Assembly (NCBI RefSeq): GCF_914767665.1
Contig: NC_059503.1
Location: 50,336,852-50,400,851 of the forward strand
DNA: 64,000 bases
Direction of reading: 5' to 3'
DNA from: Harmonia axyridis
Lineage: Eukaryota > Arthropoda > Insecta > Coleoptera > Coccinellidae
Shown here: one piece after another, positions 43,901 to 53,308 of the stretch
Position numbering within the stretch: the first letter of the stretch is position 1
How the letters are laid out: every line of letters begins with the position of its first letter
The notes under the pieces: generated by a model
What the model was told of the DNA's origin: nothing
Databases searched by the model: none
The model's input: the letters and a program-made list of their open reading frames with translations, nothing else
Program-made: the position numbers and the translations under genes

Positions 43901-44499
43901 GTCCTCTTTTCAAATATGAATTAGGTCCCATATTTTTCAATTTAAATTAACGTTTCTCGACATATGGTACAATGTACTATTCCATTACAGGTAATAATTT
44001 TTATAAAATATTTACAAGTATTTACAGAAAAGGAAATGTTGTAGTAAAATTACATCAATCAAATATGATTGTACAATTGACATTCTTTTAGGAATTTTAG
44101 TGTTGCTGAGCTGAGATTGTCCTTTAAATTTTTCAAACCATGAATTTTCCCCTAAACTGATTCAACAGAAATTATAAGTTCCGTTTTTTCTCTAAGAAAT
44201 TCTTTTGAGAATGAAGAATATACATACAGTGTTTCTATCACCCATTATTCTAGTGGAGGCGGAAGAGATTAGTTGGAAATCGTAAATGGCAACCCCTATG
44301 TTTTATCCAATTCGTATGTATTTCATCTTCCATCCTATTGTTTCTGACAAAATTACATCTCATTCGGTATTGTTAATTTCTACATATGGCCTTTTTATTG
44401 ATCAAGCTTGAAATACGGCCTCTGAATTTTGTCCGAGGCGAACGCCTACCCTGCCTACAGCCTAGCGACGGCCCTGTTTCCTTTACAAGCGCTCTGGTC
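43901..44499. other. AT-rich sequence, probably interior of the long-TIR element
   Basis: No recognisable coding frame or repeat. The last 100 bp (CTGCCTACAGCCTAGCGACG) are more GC-rich and lead into the TIR modules. Confidence 0.4.
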
Positions 44500-44770
44500 G
44501 AGACAAGATCGAGATGCATGAGACGTGACGGCTCTCGCTCATGGCTCATTGTGTGAAAGCGCCTTTGTACTCTTTGCATTTCGATCCGTCGATGTGACTC
44601 TCGCTCATAAGCAGAGCCGTACGTCTCACCGTGTGAAAGCTCTTGCTCATGAGACGTGATGGCTCATAGCTCATCGTGTGAAAGCACCGTTGTAGTCTTT
44701 GCATTTCGATCTGTCGGGTCTGCCTTTCACTCATGAGCGAGAGCCGTACCGATCAACGTCTGAAAGGAAC
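44500..44770. repeat. Right TIR of the long-TIR element
   Basis: Reverse complement of the left TIR, made of CTCATGAGCGAGAG and CTCACCGTGTGAAAG modules, ending CTGAAAGGAAC at 44770 next to the TSD CTAAG. Confidence 0.8.
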
Positions 44771-45500
44771 CTAAGAGTGATTTGGATATATTTGATAACT
44801 GGCTCCAAATTATCAAAGAAATCAAATCAAAGAAAAATTCCCAGAAATACTTCGTATATATTTGGGAAATATTTATGAATTTTTGCTGAGAAAGAGAATA
44901 TGAATTGAATGAACAAATTAGCCAACCAAAAAATTGGTATATTCCAGGAAATTATTGTGGTCTTATTTGTGATGCCATACCTACAATCGGTATTCCAGGT
45001 GTAGTGATTTTATCGAATTTTTCAATTTTATTCATATTTAAATCCCTTAAATTTTTTTCCTTGTGTACTACACAATGTTAAAATGGAGCTAAGAGTGATT
45101 TGGATACATTTGACAATTGGCTCCAAATTATCCAACCACAAAATTGGTATCTTCCAGGAAATTATTGTGGTCTTACTTGTGATGCCATACCTACAATCGG
45201 TATTCCAGGTGATTTTATCGAATTTTTCAATTTTTTTCATATTTAAATCCCTTAAATTTTGTTCCATGTGTACTACACAATGTTAAAATGGAGCAGTAGC
45301 TAATTCTTATTTAAACAATGCTTAGGATTATATATTAGCATGTATTCATTTTAGCAATTGTCGTAGGAAGGAAAGTATCACTTTCCAGGAAGCCCTCATG
45401 GTCTTAGATGTAATGCCATACATACAATCGGCATTCCTGGTAATTTTATCGAATTACTCAATTTTATTCATAATTAAACCCCTTAAAATTTTTTATATTA
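44771..45500 (+). pseudogene. Triplicated 3' half of the THAP exon (P/THAP-like copy 1)
   Basis: Three degenerate copies of the end of a THAP-domain exon: 44771-45010 (split by about 120 bp of foreign sequence), 45094-45225 and about 45385-45500. Each keeps PGNYCGL-C-AIPTIGIPG or a close variant, the equivalent of the AVPTIF box that ends THAP domains, followed by the same GATTTTATCGAATT-type intron start. The zinc-ligand C-x2-H part is missing. They result from local tandem duplication inside a dead element. Confidence 0.72.
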
Positions 45501-46123
45501 AATTGTTCATATTATTTATTCTTTGTTGGAGGTAATATTCTTATTGTTGAAACTAATTAATTCATTTAATGTTTATGATTCATTTTTGGTGCTCCTTCAT
45601 TTATTTTTAATTTATTTATACTGCTTTAAGGTCAGAAAAATAAAGATTATTATTATTATTAAATATTGTTATATTATTATGAAATTCTTTTATTATTATT
45701 ATTATGGTGCTACTTTATTTATTTATTATTGATTTATTTATTCATATATTTTTTATTTTTTGTCAATTTGTTTATTTTTGGTTACTGCTAATTCATTATA
45801 TGCTTATTCAACTATCGACTTTCATTTGCCCCTAAAATAATATAATCACATATTATACCAGCTATACCTAAAATAATATAATCACATATTAAACCAGCTA
45901 TTTATGAAAAAATTCAAACGGTTTTAGGTCATAATAGCACCAAACTTAATTTGAATTGGTCAATATTTCGTTAATAAATTCAAAACAAGTATAGGAAACC
46001 ACTCACTTCAAATTTCCCGCGTTTGTCGAGTTTGTTCTAATCTCGACCGCCAGGGGGATATAAGTTTCAAATAATTCGCTTTTATGTAGGAAAGTGTCGC
46101 TTCTATGTTATCCGTAAACTGTG
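45501..46123. other. 3' non-coding part and right terminus of P/THAP-like copy 1
   Basis: AT-rich with TTATTATT and TTTATT runs. A direct repeat CCTAAAATAATATAATCACA occurs at about 45832 and 45870. The end is the inverted terminus TATGTTATCCGTAAACTGTG at 46104-46123. No transposase coding. Confidence 0.65.
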
Positions 46124-46131
46124 CAGTTGTC

Positions 46132-46763
46132 TCACATGTTGAATGTTACTTAACCCTTATAACAACAGCCAGATACTCAAGGTTCTGTGCCTAGACGTAA
46201 TTTATTAGTTCCAAGCTATATATTCAGATTCATATTCTTTTTTAGAATGGGTCGCTTGTAATGTAGGTCAAATTCCAATGTCCTTCAATATGAATATATC
46301 AGATTATTCTGGTAACACAGTTTCATTACACAATTTTTGTTGTTTATTATCATTATTTCTAGTTCTTTTAAATAAATGCATATACGTACGTTATATTTAT
46401 ACTCACATTTTTTTGATATATTCTAAATATATTCTAATAATTCTAATATATTCTATATATTTTTCTCCTTATTTCTAATATTCTCTTTTTCACAGTGAAT
46501 AAAAGAATTAAATCAATTCAATGGTTTTTCAAACCTATATTTTCAGCGTGGCTTTTGGATACCAAGGAACCAATGAATTTATCTACTTCAATACCAGATC
46601 GTATCGGATACTCGAAAGTATCCAAGTTGCACATCCCTAGTTTACTGTAAAAAAGCGGACTGGTACGCTTAGGAGCTGTACCGAGGAGCTCCAAACGGTG
46701 ACCTCGAATAATAACAAAATTAAATTTCAATATTTACATCTATTGGTTCGCCAATACAGTGGC
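46132..46763. other. CSTF3 intron between the P-like and Harbinger-like elements
   Basis: AT-rich. GTTGCACATCCCTA at about 46628-46641 is the complement of a TAGGGATGTGCAAC hAT-style terminus, so a hAT remnant may end here, but I found no partner end. The minus-strand frame 46518-46730 has no recognisable motif. Confidence 0.4.
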
Positions 46764-47034
46764 TTAGGTCGAGTTGTACGAAACAACGTTCATCAGTAGA
46801 TCAACAGAACTGTTAGTTATTGGTGATCTCAGTTCAAAAGAACGGGCGTTGTTCCAACTCATATTGACTTCGATTTCTAGTAACATTTCTATTGTATCTT
46901 GGCTGTTGGTGTGACTGTTACGAAAATTGACAGATTACGAAATATGAATTTGAATCATACGTTTCGAATTTTGAAATAATTTATAATTACGCATTAAATT
47001 CGTGAATTATGTCTGCCGAAATTGATTTAGCAAC

Positions 47035-47194
47035 TGTTGCTCTCCACTCTGTAATATATGTATTATTTCATAAAGTTAGATCATAGTCAGTGTTTTTGAC
47101 ATAAGTTTTTTTTGAAGTAGTTTGTCAATTCAATTGTGAAGAATATTTGTCGAATTAAAGTTAAAATTGAACACAACTACAGACATTATTTGAT
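47035..47194 (+). repeat. BEL-2 5' LTR, truncated
   Basis: 160 bp matching 49264-49440 except for a 17 bp duplication around GTTTTTGACATAA present only in the 3' copy. It breaks off at TATTTGAT, where the coding fragment starts. Confidence 0.85.
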
Positions 47195-47686
47195 TGGGAA
47201 AGGTATTCTTATTTGTCAGGAATTCCCTTTCACGAAATAGGAGAACGCCCTATGATTTTATTGGGTCAAGACAATGTACGCCTCACTGTAGCCAGAAAAG
47301 TTATTCAAAGCACCGACAATCTTCCCATTGCGACAAAAACCAATCTGGGTTGGATACTTCACGGAGGAAACTGTATCAGACCAGAAAAACAGGCATATTC
47401 CTTCCACATCTGCAATTCTGGAATGTCCGACGATTCACTCCATGAAATGGTGAAACAATCTTTTACCACAGGTGCCTTTGGAGTAGTTCCAATGAAAACG
47501 AACGTGAATAAAGCAGAAAAGAGGGCTATGGAGATAATGAGAAATAATAATAATAATAATCAGACGTGTAGGAAACCGATTCGACATAGGGCTGCTGTGG
47601 AAGGAAGACAACATCCATCTCCCAGAGAACAAAACAATTGCCATTCAGCGACTGAGATGCGTGGAGAAACAAATACAGAAGGATAG
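47195..47686 (+). pseudogene. BEL-2 pol fragment upstream of RT
   Basis: Reads MILLGQDNVRLTVARKVI and KTNLGWILHGG, the conserved BEL segment (LIG-DN, T-LGWI-G) between protease and RT. An (AAT)n expansion at about 47547-47561 is followed by a frame change; the following RT-entrance residues RFDIGLLWKED and NKTIAIQRLRC are read in another phase until 47661. Confidence 0.8.
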
Positions 47687-48491
47687 GGAATTTGGGAAGC
47701 GATACTCTGAGAAAATAAGAAGCTACGTCGAGAAAGGATATGCAAGGAAGTTGACTCCTGCAGAATCCAATGAAGAAGGTCCTCGATGCTGGTATTTGCC
47801 GCATTTCGGAGTAATTAACCCCAATAAGCCAAAGAAACTTCGTTTAGTCTTTGATGCCGCCTCAAAATCGAACGGAACCAGTCTGAATGATAATTTACTA
47901 TCTGGCCCAGACTTGCTGGAGGTATTGATTAAATTTCGACAAAGGAAAATTGGTTTCTGCAGTGATGTCAGAGAAATGTTCCATCAAGTTATGGTAAGAA
48001 AGGAAGACCAAAGCTCCCAGAGGTTTTTATGGCGAGATGGGGATACGAATCGACAATGGGACGTTTATGAAATGCAAGTTATGACCTTTCGTGCCACTTG
48101 CTCCCCAACCTGTGCCAAGTTCGTCAAAAATGTGAATGCTGAGGAGTTATCCAGCCAGAAAAATGTTATCGATGCTATAACAAAAAAACATTATGTAGAC
48201 GACTATCTTGACTGTACCGATTCTGTAGAAGAAGCCTTGGAAACAATCTCCGAAGTGTCACGGGTTCAAAAATCAGGAGGATTTGAGCTTGTCAACTGGA
48301 TATGCAATTCGGGAGAAGTCATAGAAAAACTGTCATCAGACGATTCAGTATTCAAGGACTTCTGTGTGGATTCGAATTCGACAATGCAAAGAGTACTTGG
48401 CCTTTCTTGGGATTCAAAATTGGATCTATTTTGTTTCAGAATTTCAAAATTCGAAGATAAATTTAGAGATAGTAGACCAACCAAATTTTGA
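47661..48491 (+). pseudogene. BEL-2 reverse transcriptase
   Basis: 276-codon open frame with CWYLPHFGVINPNKPKKLRL, VFDAASKSNGTSLND, CSDVREMFHQVMVRKED and the catalytic KHYVDDYLD near 48190, ending LGLSWDSKLDLFCF. The downstream frame (48488-49078) follows by a frameshift. It is a different BEL family from the 9226-15281 element. Confidence 0.85.
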
Positions 48492-49078
48492 AGACGGTAA
48501 TGTCAATATTCGACCCTTTAGGACTCATTGTGAATTTCACAATAAAAGGACGTATTCTCATACAAGACATATGGCGATCTGGGATTGGATGGGACGATAG
48601 TATAGATGTAACTCTTGTTATGGCCCGAGCGAGAGTAGCTCCAACAAAACCCATTTCTATTCCACGTTTGGAGTTGGAGGCTGCGGTGATGGGAAGCAGG
48701 CTCGCAAAAACAATCAAGGACCCTTTGGAGATAAAAATTGACGAAGTATTTTTATGGTCAGACTTTACTACGGTACTTTGTTGGATCAAAGGTGATGGAA
48801 GCAAATTGGGACAGTTCGAAAGTCACCGCATCGGAGAGATCCAAGAATTAACAAACATTAACAACTGGAATTGGATTCCCTCAAAGTTGAATTCGGCCGA
48901 TATTGCCACCAGAACCTACAACAAAGACGACGGCAATAAGACGACTTACGCAAGATGGTTTAAAGGTCCTGATTTCTTGTATGAATTGGACGAAACCTTA
49001 TGGCCCAAGAAGAATATTGTGAGTTTGGAAGATCTTCCATATGAAGAAATTGAAATAACAGCATTTACTACAGAATAA
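48488..49078 (+). pseudogene. BEL-2 connection and RNase H remnant
   Basis: SIFDPLGLIVNFTIKGRILI is the conserved post-RT block. After GWDDSI the sequence jumps to VAPTKPISIPRLELEAAVMG, so the RNase H start is deleted. FLWSDFTTVLCWIKGDGSKL and WNWIPSKLNSADIATR are the C-terminal RNase H motifs. Decayed linker sequence reaches the 3' LTR; no integrase. Confidence 0.82.
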
Positions 49079-49263
49079 GAATCATATCTGCCTGACATCA
49101 ACCGATTTTCAAAATGGACTCGGTTGATATTCGTTATTGCTTGGATGTTGAGATTCGTAGATATTCTTCTGGACAGACTGATAAGAAGCAACAGAGTTTT
49201 TCTTGGACAGTTGGAAGTTTCCGAGATTCAAAAATCTGAAACTTCTTCACGGAGGGGAGAAAA

Positions 49264-49457
49264 TGTTGCTCTCCACTCTGTAATATATGTATTATTTCAT
49301 ATAGTTAGATCAGAGTCAGTGTTTTTGACATAAAATAGTTTTTGACATAAGTTTTTTTTGAAGTAGTTTGTCAATTCAATTGTGAAGAATATTTGTCGAA
49401 TTAAAGTTAAAATTGAACACAACTACAGACATTATTTGATAAAAAGACGACGTAACA
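49264..49457 (+). repeat. BEL-2 3' LTR
   Basis: TGTTGCTCTCC...GACGTAACA, 194 bp, followed by the TSD GCAAC. Its last 17 bp have no counterpart in the truncated 5' LTR. Confidence 0.82.
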
Positions 49458-49526
49458 GCAACAGAATTAAGAGAAATTGCGAATAATGCCGCGAAACATT
49501 TCACTTAATCCAAATCATATTAATTG

Positions 49527-50440
49527 AATATTTCCCTCCTGTCAAAAATTCTATGTATCTGGAGAACAATTATCGAAAATTACAGCGATAATTTTATTGT
49601 AGGAAGCGAAACTGCACTGCGATAATTGTTCTGTTCATAGATGCTTAGTTTCTATGCATCTTACACAGTTCGAATCTATGGCAATTCCATTCTAAATCAG
49701 TTTGACAGGTAATGTAACAGTTTATTCGGGAAATATTCCCCCGAATTACACTCGTGCATCAAAATTACCGGATAATTTCGCATTACAGCGTGTTTTCTTT
49801 GAAAAACTGCATTCGGTCATTTTCATTTTTGGAGAATGAACTCATGCAGTTTTTATGACAACACGCTGTCATGCAAAATTATCGGTAATTTTGATGCACT
49901 TGTGCAATTACTTACGAATATTTCCCTCCTGTCAAAAATTCTATGTATATGGAGAACAATTTTCGAAAATTACAGCGAATATTTCCCTCTTGTCAAAAAT
50001 TCTATGTATATGGAAAACAATTATCGAAAATTACAGCGATAATTGCATTGTAGGAAGCGAAACAGCACTGCGATAATTGTTCTGTTCATAGATGCATAGT
50101 TTCTATGCATCTTACACAGTTCGAAATCTATGGCAATTTCATTCTAAATCAGTTTGACAAGTGATGTAACAGTTTATTCGGGAAATATTCCTCCGAATTA
50201 CACTCGTGCATCAAAATGACCGGATAATTTCGAATTCCAGCGTGTTTTCTTTGAAAAACTGCATTCGGTCATTTTTGGAGAAAGCCCTCCACCTTCGGTG
50301 TCGGGCTCTTTCTCCAAAAATGAAAATGACCGAATGCAGTTTTTATGACAACACGTTGTCATGCAAAATTATCGGTAATTTTGATGCACTTGTGCAATTA
50401 CTTATGATAATTGATTTGTTGAATTTTGATAGGATTGGAA
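49527..50440. repeat. Tandem repeat array, unit about 390 bp
   Basis: AATATTTCCCTCCTGTCAAA recurs at about 49528, 49918 and 49979: one full unit, a 61 bp partial unit and a second nearly full unit. Each unit contains internal inverted pairs (TGCATCAAAATTACCG against CGGTAATTTTGATGCA). The second unit also has a near-perfect hairpin around 50262-50340 (GGAGAAAGCCC and GGGCTCTTTCTCC). Probably a tandemly amplified MITE. Confidence 0.82.
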
Positions 50441-50483
50441 GTCTGTGACAACCACAAAACGAAAAATATAACTGAAAACAAAG

Positions 50484-50535
50484 CTGTAATGAGTTCATTA
50501 CAGCACTGTTTTTAGAACTGTAATGAACTCATTAC
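50484..50535. repeat. Inverted repeat CTGTAATGAGTTCATTACAG
   Basis: 50484-50503 and about 50517-50535 are reverse complements (about 19 bp) with a 13 bp loop, just upstream of the Myb-like start. Each half is itself nearly palindromic. Confidence 0.75.
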
Positions 50536-50619
50536 GATACTGAAATAGAAAAAATAACTTCTTTGCTCGTCATATAAAACTTGGTTAGGTTAGGATAATA
50601 TAAACGTTGTCATGAACAT

Positions 50620-50760
50620 ATGGAGGATTCTAAAAAATTTGCAAGAACCACAAATTTCACTACAAGAGAAGAAAATGTGTTGTCAAGTTTGGTGAAGAAA
50701 TATAAGGAATTAATCGAAACTAAGAAAACAGATGAAAACACTAACAAAATAAAAGTTGAT
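50620..50760 (+). pseudogene. Harbinger-associated Myb/SANT-like protein, N-terminal remnant
   Basis: ATG 50620 opens about 46 codons: KKFARTTNFTTREENVLSSL, then VKKYKELIETKKTDEN and NKIK. This matches the start of the Myb/SANT-like DNA-binding domain (pattern F-T-EE-LL-LV-KYK-IIE-KKTD) in the second protein of PIF/Harbinger transposons, which helps the transposase enter the nucleus and bind the ends. It breaks at about 50757, where the transposase fragment begins on the other strand. Confidence 0.6.
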
Positions 50761-50879
50761 TTCCACTTTGTAAAATGATTTGAGCGTTCTCTATACGTCT
50801 GTATCAATCTCGGATTTTGTATGTTATCAATTAGCTCCAAAAAATCTTCATCTTCAGTTAATTCTCCCAAAAAATCCAT
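50757..50879 (-). pseudogene. Harbinger (HARBI1-like) transposase, N-terminal remnant
   Basis: On the minus strand, MDFLGELTEDEDFLELIDNI then RLIQTYRERSNHFTKW. The acidic start followed by RERSNHFTKW is the conserved N-terminus of HARBI1-like transposases (RERPNHFEKW type). The sequence after it is the complement of the Myb-like fragment, so the DDE domain is deleted and the two gene starts are fused head-on. Reading past 50757 is not real protein. Confidence 0.62.
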
Positions 50880-51157
50880 TCTATATAAGATATAAATATG
50901 AATATCTCATGAGTAAAATACCAATAATTTCAAAAAATATATAAATGTCAATAAAATGAAGGAACAAGCCACATATTACGGATAAAATATCCGAAATCAG
51001 TGGATCAAGCCTTGAACCGACAAGGTATCAGCGTTCAACTGATCTTGGTTATGAACTGTCGATCAATAGTGAACGAGGTTGATACAACTGAATTTTGTCA
51101 TTGAACCACAGTCAACATTGAACTGTTGGTGAACTTGAAATGTACAACTGGCCCTTA

Positions 51158-51540
51158 TTCATGTCTTCAGTCGAAACTTGAAATGTACCTAAAGAAGCCA
51201 CAGTGCTGGCGTAACAACAGGGATGTTGCGTCATATAATAAAATCCAATGAATTTAGGTTTTCCACAATAAAGGCCGATTTTAAAATACTAAAATAGCAT
51301 TTCCATTATCTTATTTCTCGAATTCAATTTAATAAAATTGATTTGAATTCTTATCGACTAGCACGTGACTAGGAACGCAGTTGACAAACTACTCTTATCT
51401 AGAACTAGATTATCTATGGTTTAGATTGTTTAGAACGTCAGATGATATAATCAAATCGACTTGGCTGTCAATATCAGCTGATTTCAGTTCAGTTTGACAG
51501 ACCGTTAGCACTAGATAAACTAGTTAGTTTGTCTATGATG
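51158..51540. other. Intron sequence without recognised feature
   Basis: AT-rich; it contains a CACGTG at 51362-51367. Nothing else seen. Confidence 0.4.
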
Positions 51541-51551
51541 GTGACTCTATC

Positions 51552-52081
51552 ATGCAGAGACGTCAACATAATACCGTGACAGAATGGGGCGTTTCGGCCG
51601 GAATTTTGAAAACATTTTTATTTACGTATTTTTTATGGGTACTTTCTATATTTTTCCATGAACATATTTTTTTTGGTGTTTATATAGAGCTTATCTACAA
51701 ATTAAAAGCAATTTCAAAATATTGGCAACATTTCTATTGTTGTAAATTAAAATTTGTGACAATTAATTTTGTTTTTATTTCATTCAACCACAATATATTT
51801 TATTACTTATAGAATGTGCATGTGAGAAGTTAGTCCTACTTGAATACGACTTCGAACAAGCGACTTATAGCGTATTATTGAAAATTATAATTTTAGAAAT
51901 TTCGATGGAAACTCAAAATCTGGAAATGATACACTCAGTAAACAACGAATTTTCACCTTGTGTAATGGACGTTGCGCATGAGTACATTATAACTTCTTGC
52001 GTGATTATTGTGTTTTTATACGTTTTTATTATATGGATTCTTAAATTATTAAAATTTTTTATACATAGACAGTTTCTATAG
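51552..52081 (+). CDS. Possible two-exon small membrane protein gene inside the CSTF3 intron
   Basis: A frame open from a good acceptor (TTACTTATAG at about 51803-51812) to TAG 52079-52081 encodes about 90 residues: ECACEKLVLLEYDFEQATYS, then METQNLEMIHSVNNEFSP, and a strongly hydrophobic single span YIITSCVIIVFLYVFIIWIL with a basic end. An upstream exon could start at ATG 51552 (MQRRQHNTVTEWG), but its donor is unclear. ATTAAA lies at about 52095 and an A-run at about 52134. I recognise no family; it may be chance or an old TE gene. Confidence 0.25.
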
Positions 52082-52933
52082 ATACAGTTGAATTATTAAA
52101 ACGAAAACAGTATTTATGTAAGCCAGTAAAAAGTAAAAAAAAAAGAAGATAATTAGCTACCAAAAGACGAATTCATTTGCACAAGGTCAACGTATTTCGT
52201 TTCTAGTGTTCAACTTAGATTTTCCATAATTTTGATAATTAAATTAGTTTGAAACTTCGCACGTAGCTTGATATTCAGATTTCAACACAAAACTCAACAC
52301 AACGTCGTATTAGTGGTGTCGAAAATATTGGTTTATTATAATGTTGAAGGCTTTCACGTGCGGATTGTTGAAGAGAATTGAAGATTTCCGAGCTTTTTCG
52401 TAGTGATCTGGTAGGTTTTTCACCTTTTTTACTGAAAAACCGACTAGACCAAGACTAAAAAGCTTCAATACTAATGGGTTATTTTTATTCGATATTTTTC
52501 TTGAATTCGCTATGGTTATGGCTAAACACCCAATATGAAATTTTGCACGAGGTGTCATTCTACATCTATATGCAAATTTCCATCTCATACAAACCGGCAG
52601 TTTTGAAATAAAGAGGAAAACAAACTTCAAACGAGAAGATCCCTAAGAACCTCTAATCAAATTTTGATCATTCACGAACTGAACTGAGCCATAAGAGATC
52701 TGAACGAACCCTGGAAAGTTCAAGTCTCCAGATGCTTTCTTTCTGGGACAGAATCAGTTTTGCCATCCGTGAGTCGAACATTATAGTTTGAGACCATATC
52801 CGGCTCGAAATCCCGAAAATTTCAGACATTGATACAAAATTATAGAGCGTTCTGCTCGGAGAACGAGCGCTCAACAAAAATGTTTGATAAGTGCCACTAA
52901 TCATAGGAATTATTTGAAATCTGATTTACTTAC
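52082..52933. other. End of the 30.5 kb CSTF3 intron, unassigned
   Basis: No convincing feature. The minus-strand frame 52310-52630 is open for 106 codons but has no motif I know. CSTF3 donor GTAAGT is at 52928-52933. Confidence 0.5.
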
Positions 52934-53250
52934 ACTGATTTTTCGTTTTCCAACGACCCTGAAGACAATACCCTTTCGAATAGCACCCTGGTATTATGAT
53001 CTTCGTTCAAATGAGACAAATAGTCAATGTAACATGTTATATACTCTGGAACATCTCCGAATTTCTTTAAACCTAGCTCGAAAATCCTAAACGCTATGTT
53101 TTTATCTTTACTGCAGTAATATTCCATGAGAGCAGCACAAACAAAGATGTGATAATGAGATCTGGAATCTTCTCTAGCTTTCTTGAATACAGCTCTAGCA
53201 GATTTAATGCCTTCAGCCCTCCTGGCAAATTTCATATACTGTATATAAGC
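52934..53250 (-). CDS. CSTF3: CSTF3 coding exon (HAT-C repeats)
   Basis: Encodes [80 protein letters not shown] and [19 protein letters not shown]. This is the hallmark run of half-a-TPR repeats that forms the CstF-77 dimer arch. Acceptor TTTCTTTCAG, donor GT|GTAAGT. 317 bp, and the trailing GT pairs with A of the exon at 22428. No stops or indels, unlike every old TE frame around it. Confidence 0.96.
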
Positions 53251-53308
53251 CTGAAAGAAATGAAAACAGTAATTTTGATTCCACTTTTATAAAGAACTAC
53301 ATATTTAC

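Larger units (their letters stand above)
30111..44775. mobile_element. Unclassified long-TIR DNA element with nested retroelements
   Basis: TSD CTAAG at 30111-30115 and 44771-44775; the uninterrupted site is in the P-like copy near 61790. Termini are GTTCCCTTCACACGG (30116) and its imperfect inverse ending at 44770. After the hAT-like insertion is removed, the left terminus (30116-30165 plus 31283-31475) aligns to the reverse complement of 44500-44770 over some 260 bp, roughly 85-90% by eye. The TIR is built from repeated CTTTCACAC-GTGAG and CTCATGAGCGAGAG modules. Interior sequence is mostly other elements. I cannot place it in a superfamily. Confidence 0.72.
23595..46131 (+). mobile_element. 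P/THAP-like DNA transposon, internally deleted, with large nested insertions
   Basis: An 8-bp direct repeat CAGTTGTC flanks the unit at 23595-23602 and 46124-46131. Just inside are inverted ends CACAGATTACGGATAACATA (23603) and its imperfect complement ending CTGTG at 46123. An 8-bp TSD and CA-starting ends containing AACATA fit P-superfamily elements, and the interior encodes THAP-domain pieces. Without nested insertions only about 1.7 kb belongs to it: 23603-23791, 29957-30115 and 44771-46123. The catalytic transposase region is absent, so it is non-autonomous. A related copy without these insertions starts at 61415 and serves as the empty-site control. Confidence 0.82.
47030..49462 (+). 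mobile_element. Second BEL/Pao element, internally deleted (2.4 kb)
   Basis: TSD GCAAC at 47030-47034 and 49458-49462. The LTR starts TGTTGCTCTCC and ends GTAACA. The 5' LTR is cut at 47194 and fused to coding sequence just before the RT, so the rest of the 5' LTR, PBS, gag and most of the protease are missing. RNase H is partly deleted near 48604 and the integrase is gone. Only RT and connection sequences remain. Confidence 0.85.
47009..49507 (+). pseudogene. 24-codon open frame split by the BEL insertion
   Basis: ATG at 47009 opens a frame that runs into the BEL target site. With the insertion and one TSD set aside, it ends at a TAA at 49505-49507, giving 23 residues beginning MSAEIDLATEL. 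It may be chance or the start of a lost exon; I recognise no family. Confidence 0.2.
46764..51157. mobile_element. PIF/Harbinger-like element, internally deleted, with nested BEL element and satellite
   Basis: TSD TTA at 46764-46766 and 51155-51157. Ends GGTCGAGTTGTAC (46767) and GTACAACTGGCCC (ending 51154) pair at 11 of 13 bases. A 3-bp TTA/TAA target is the PIF/Harbinger hallmark, and the interior encodes the starts of both proteins of this superfamily (50620-50879). The BEL derivative at 47035-49457 and tandem repeats at 49527-50440 are later additions. Confidence 0.62.

Noticed and set aside
46518..46730. Minus-strand 70-codon frame
   Set aside because: It contains a hAT-style terminus (TAGGGATGTGCAAC) and no protein motif, so it is probably a chance frame in TE sequence.
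52310..52630. Minus-strand 106-codon frame next to the CSTF3 donor site
   Set aside because: No recognisable domain, and codon content like the surrounding AT-rich intron. It is not a CSTF3 exon, because the flanking exons already join in phase.
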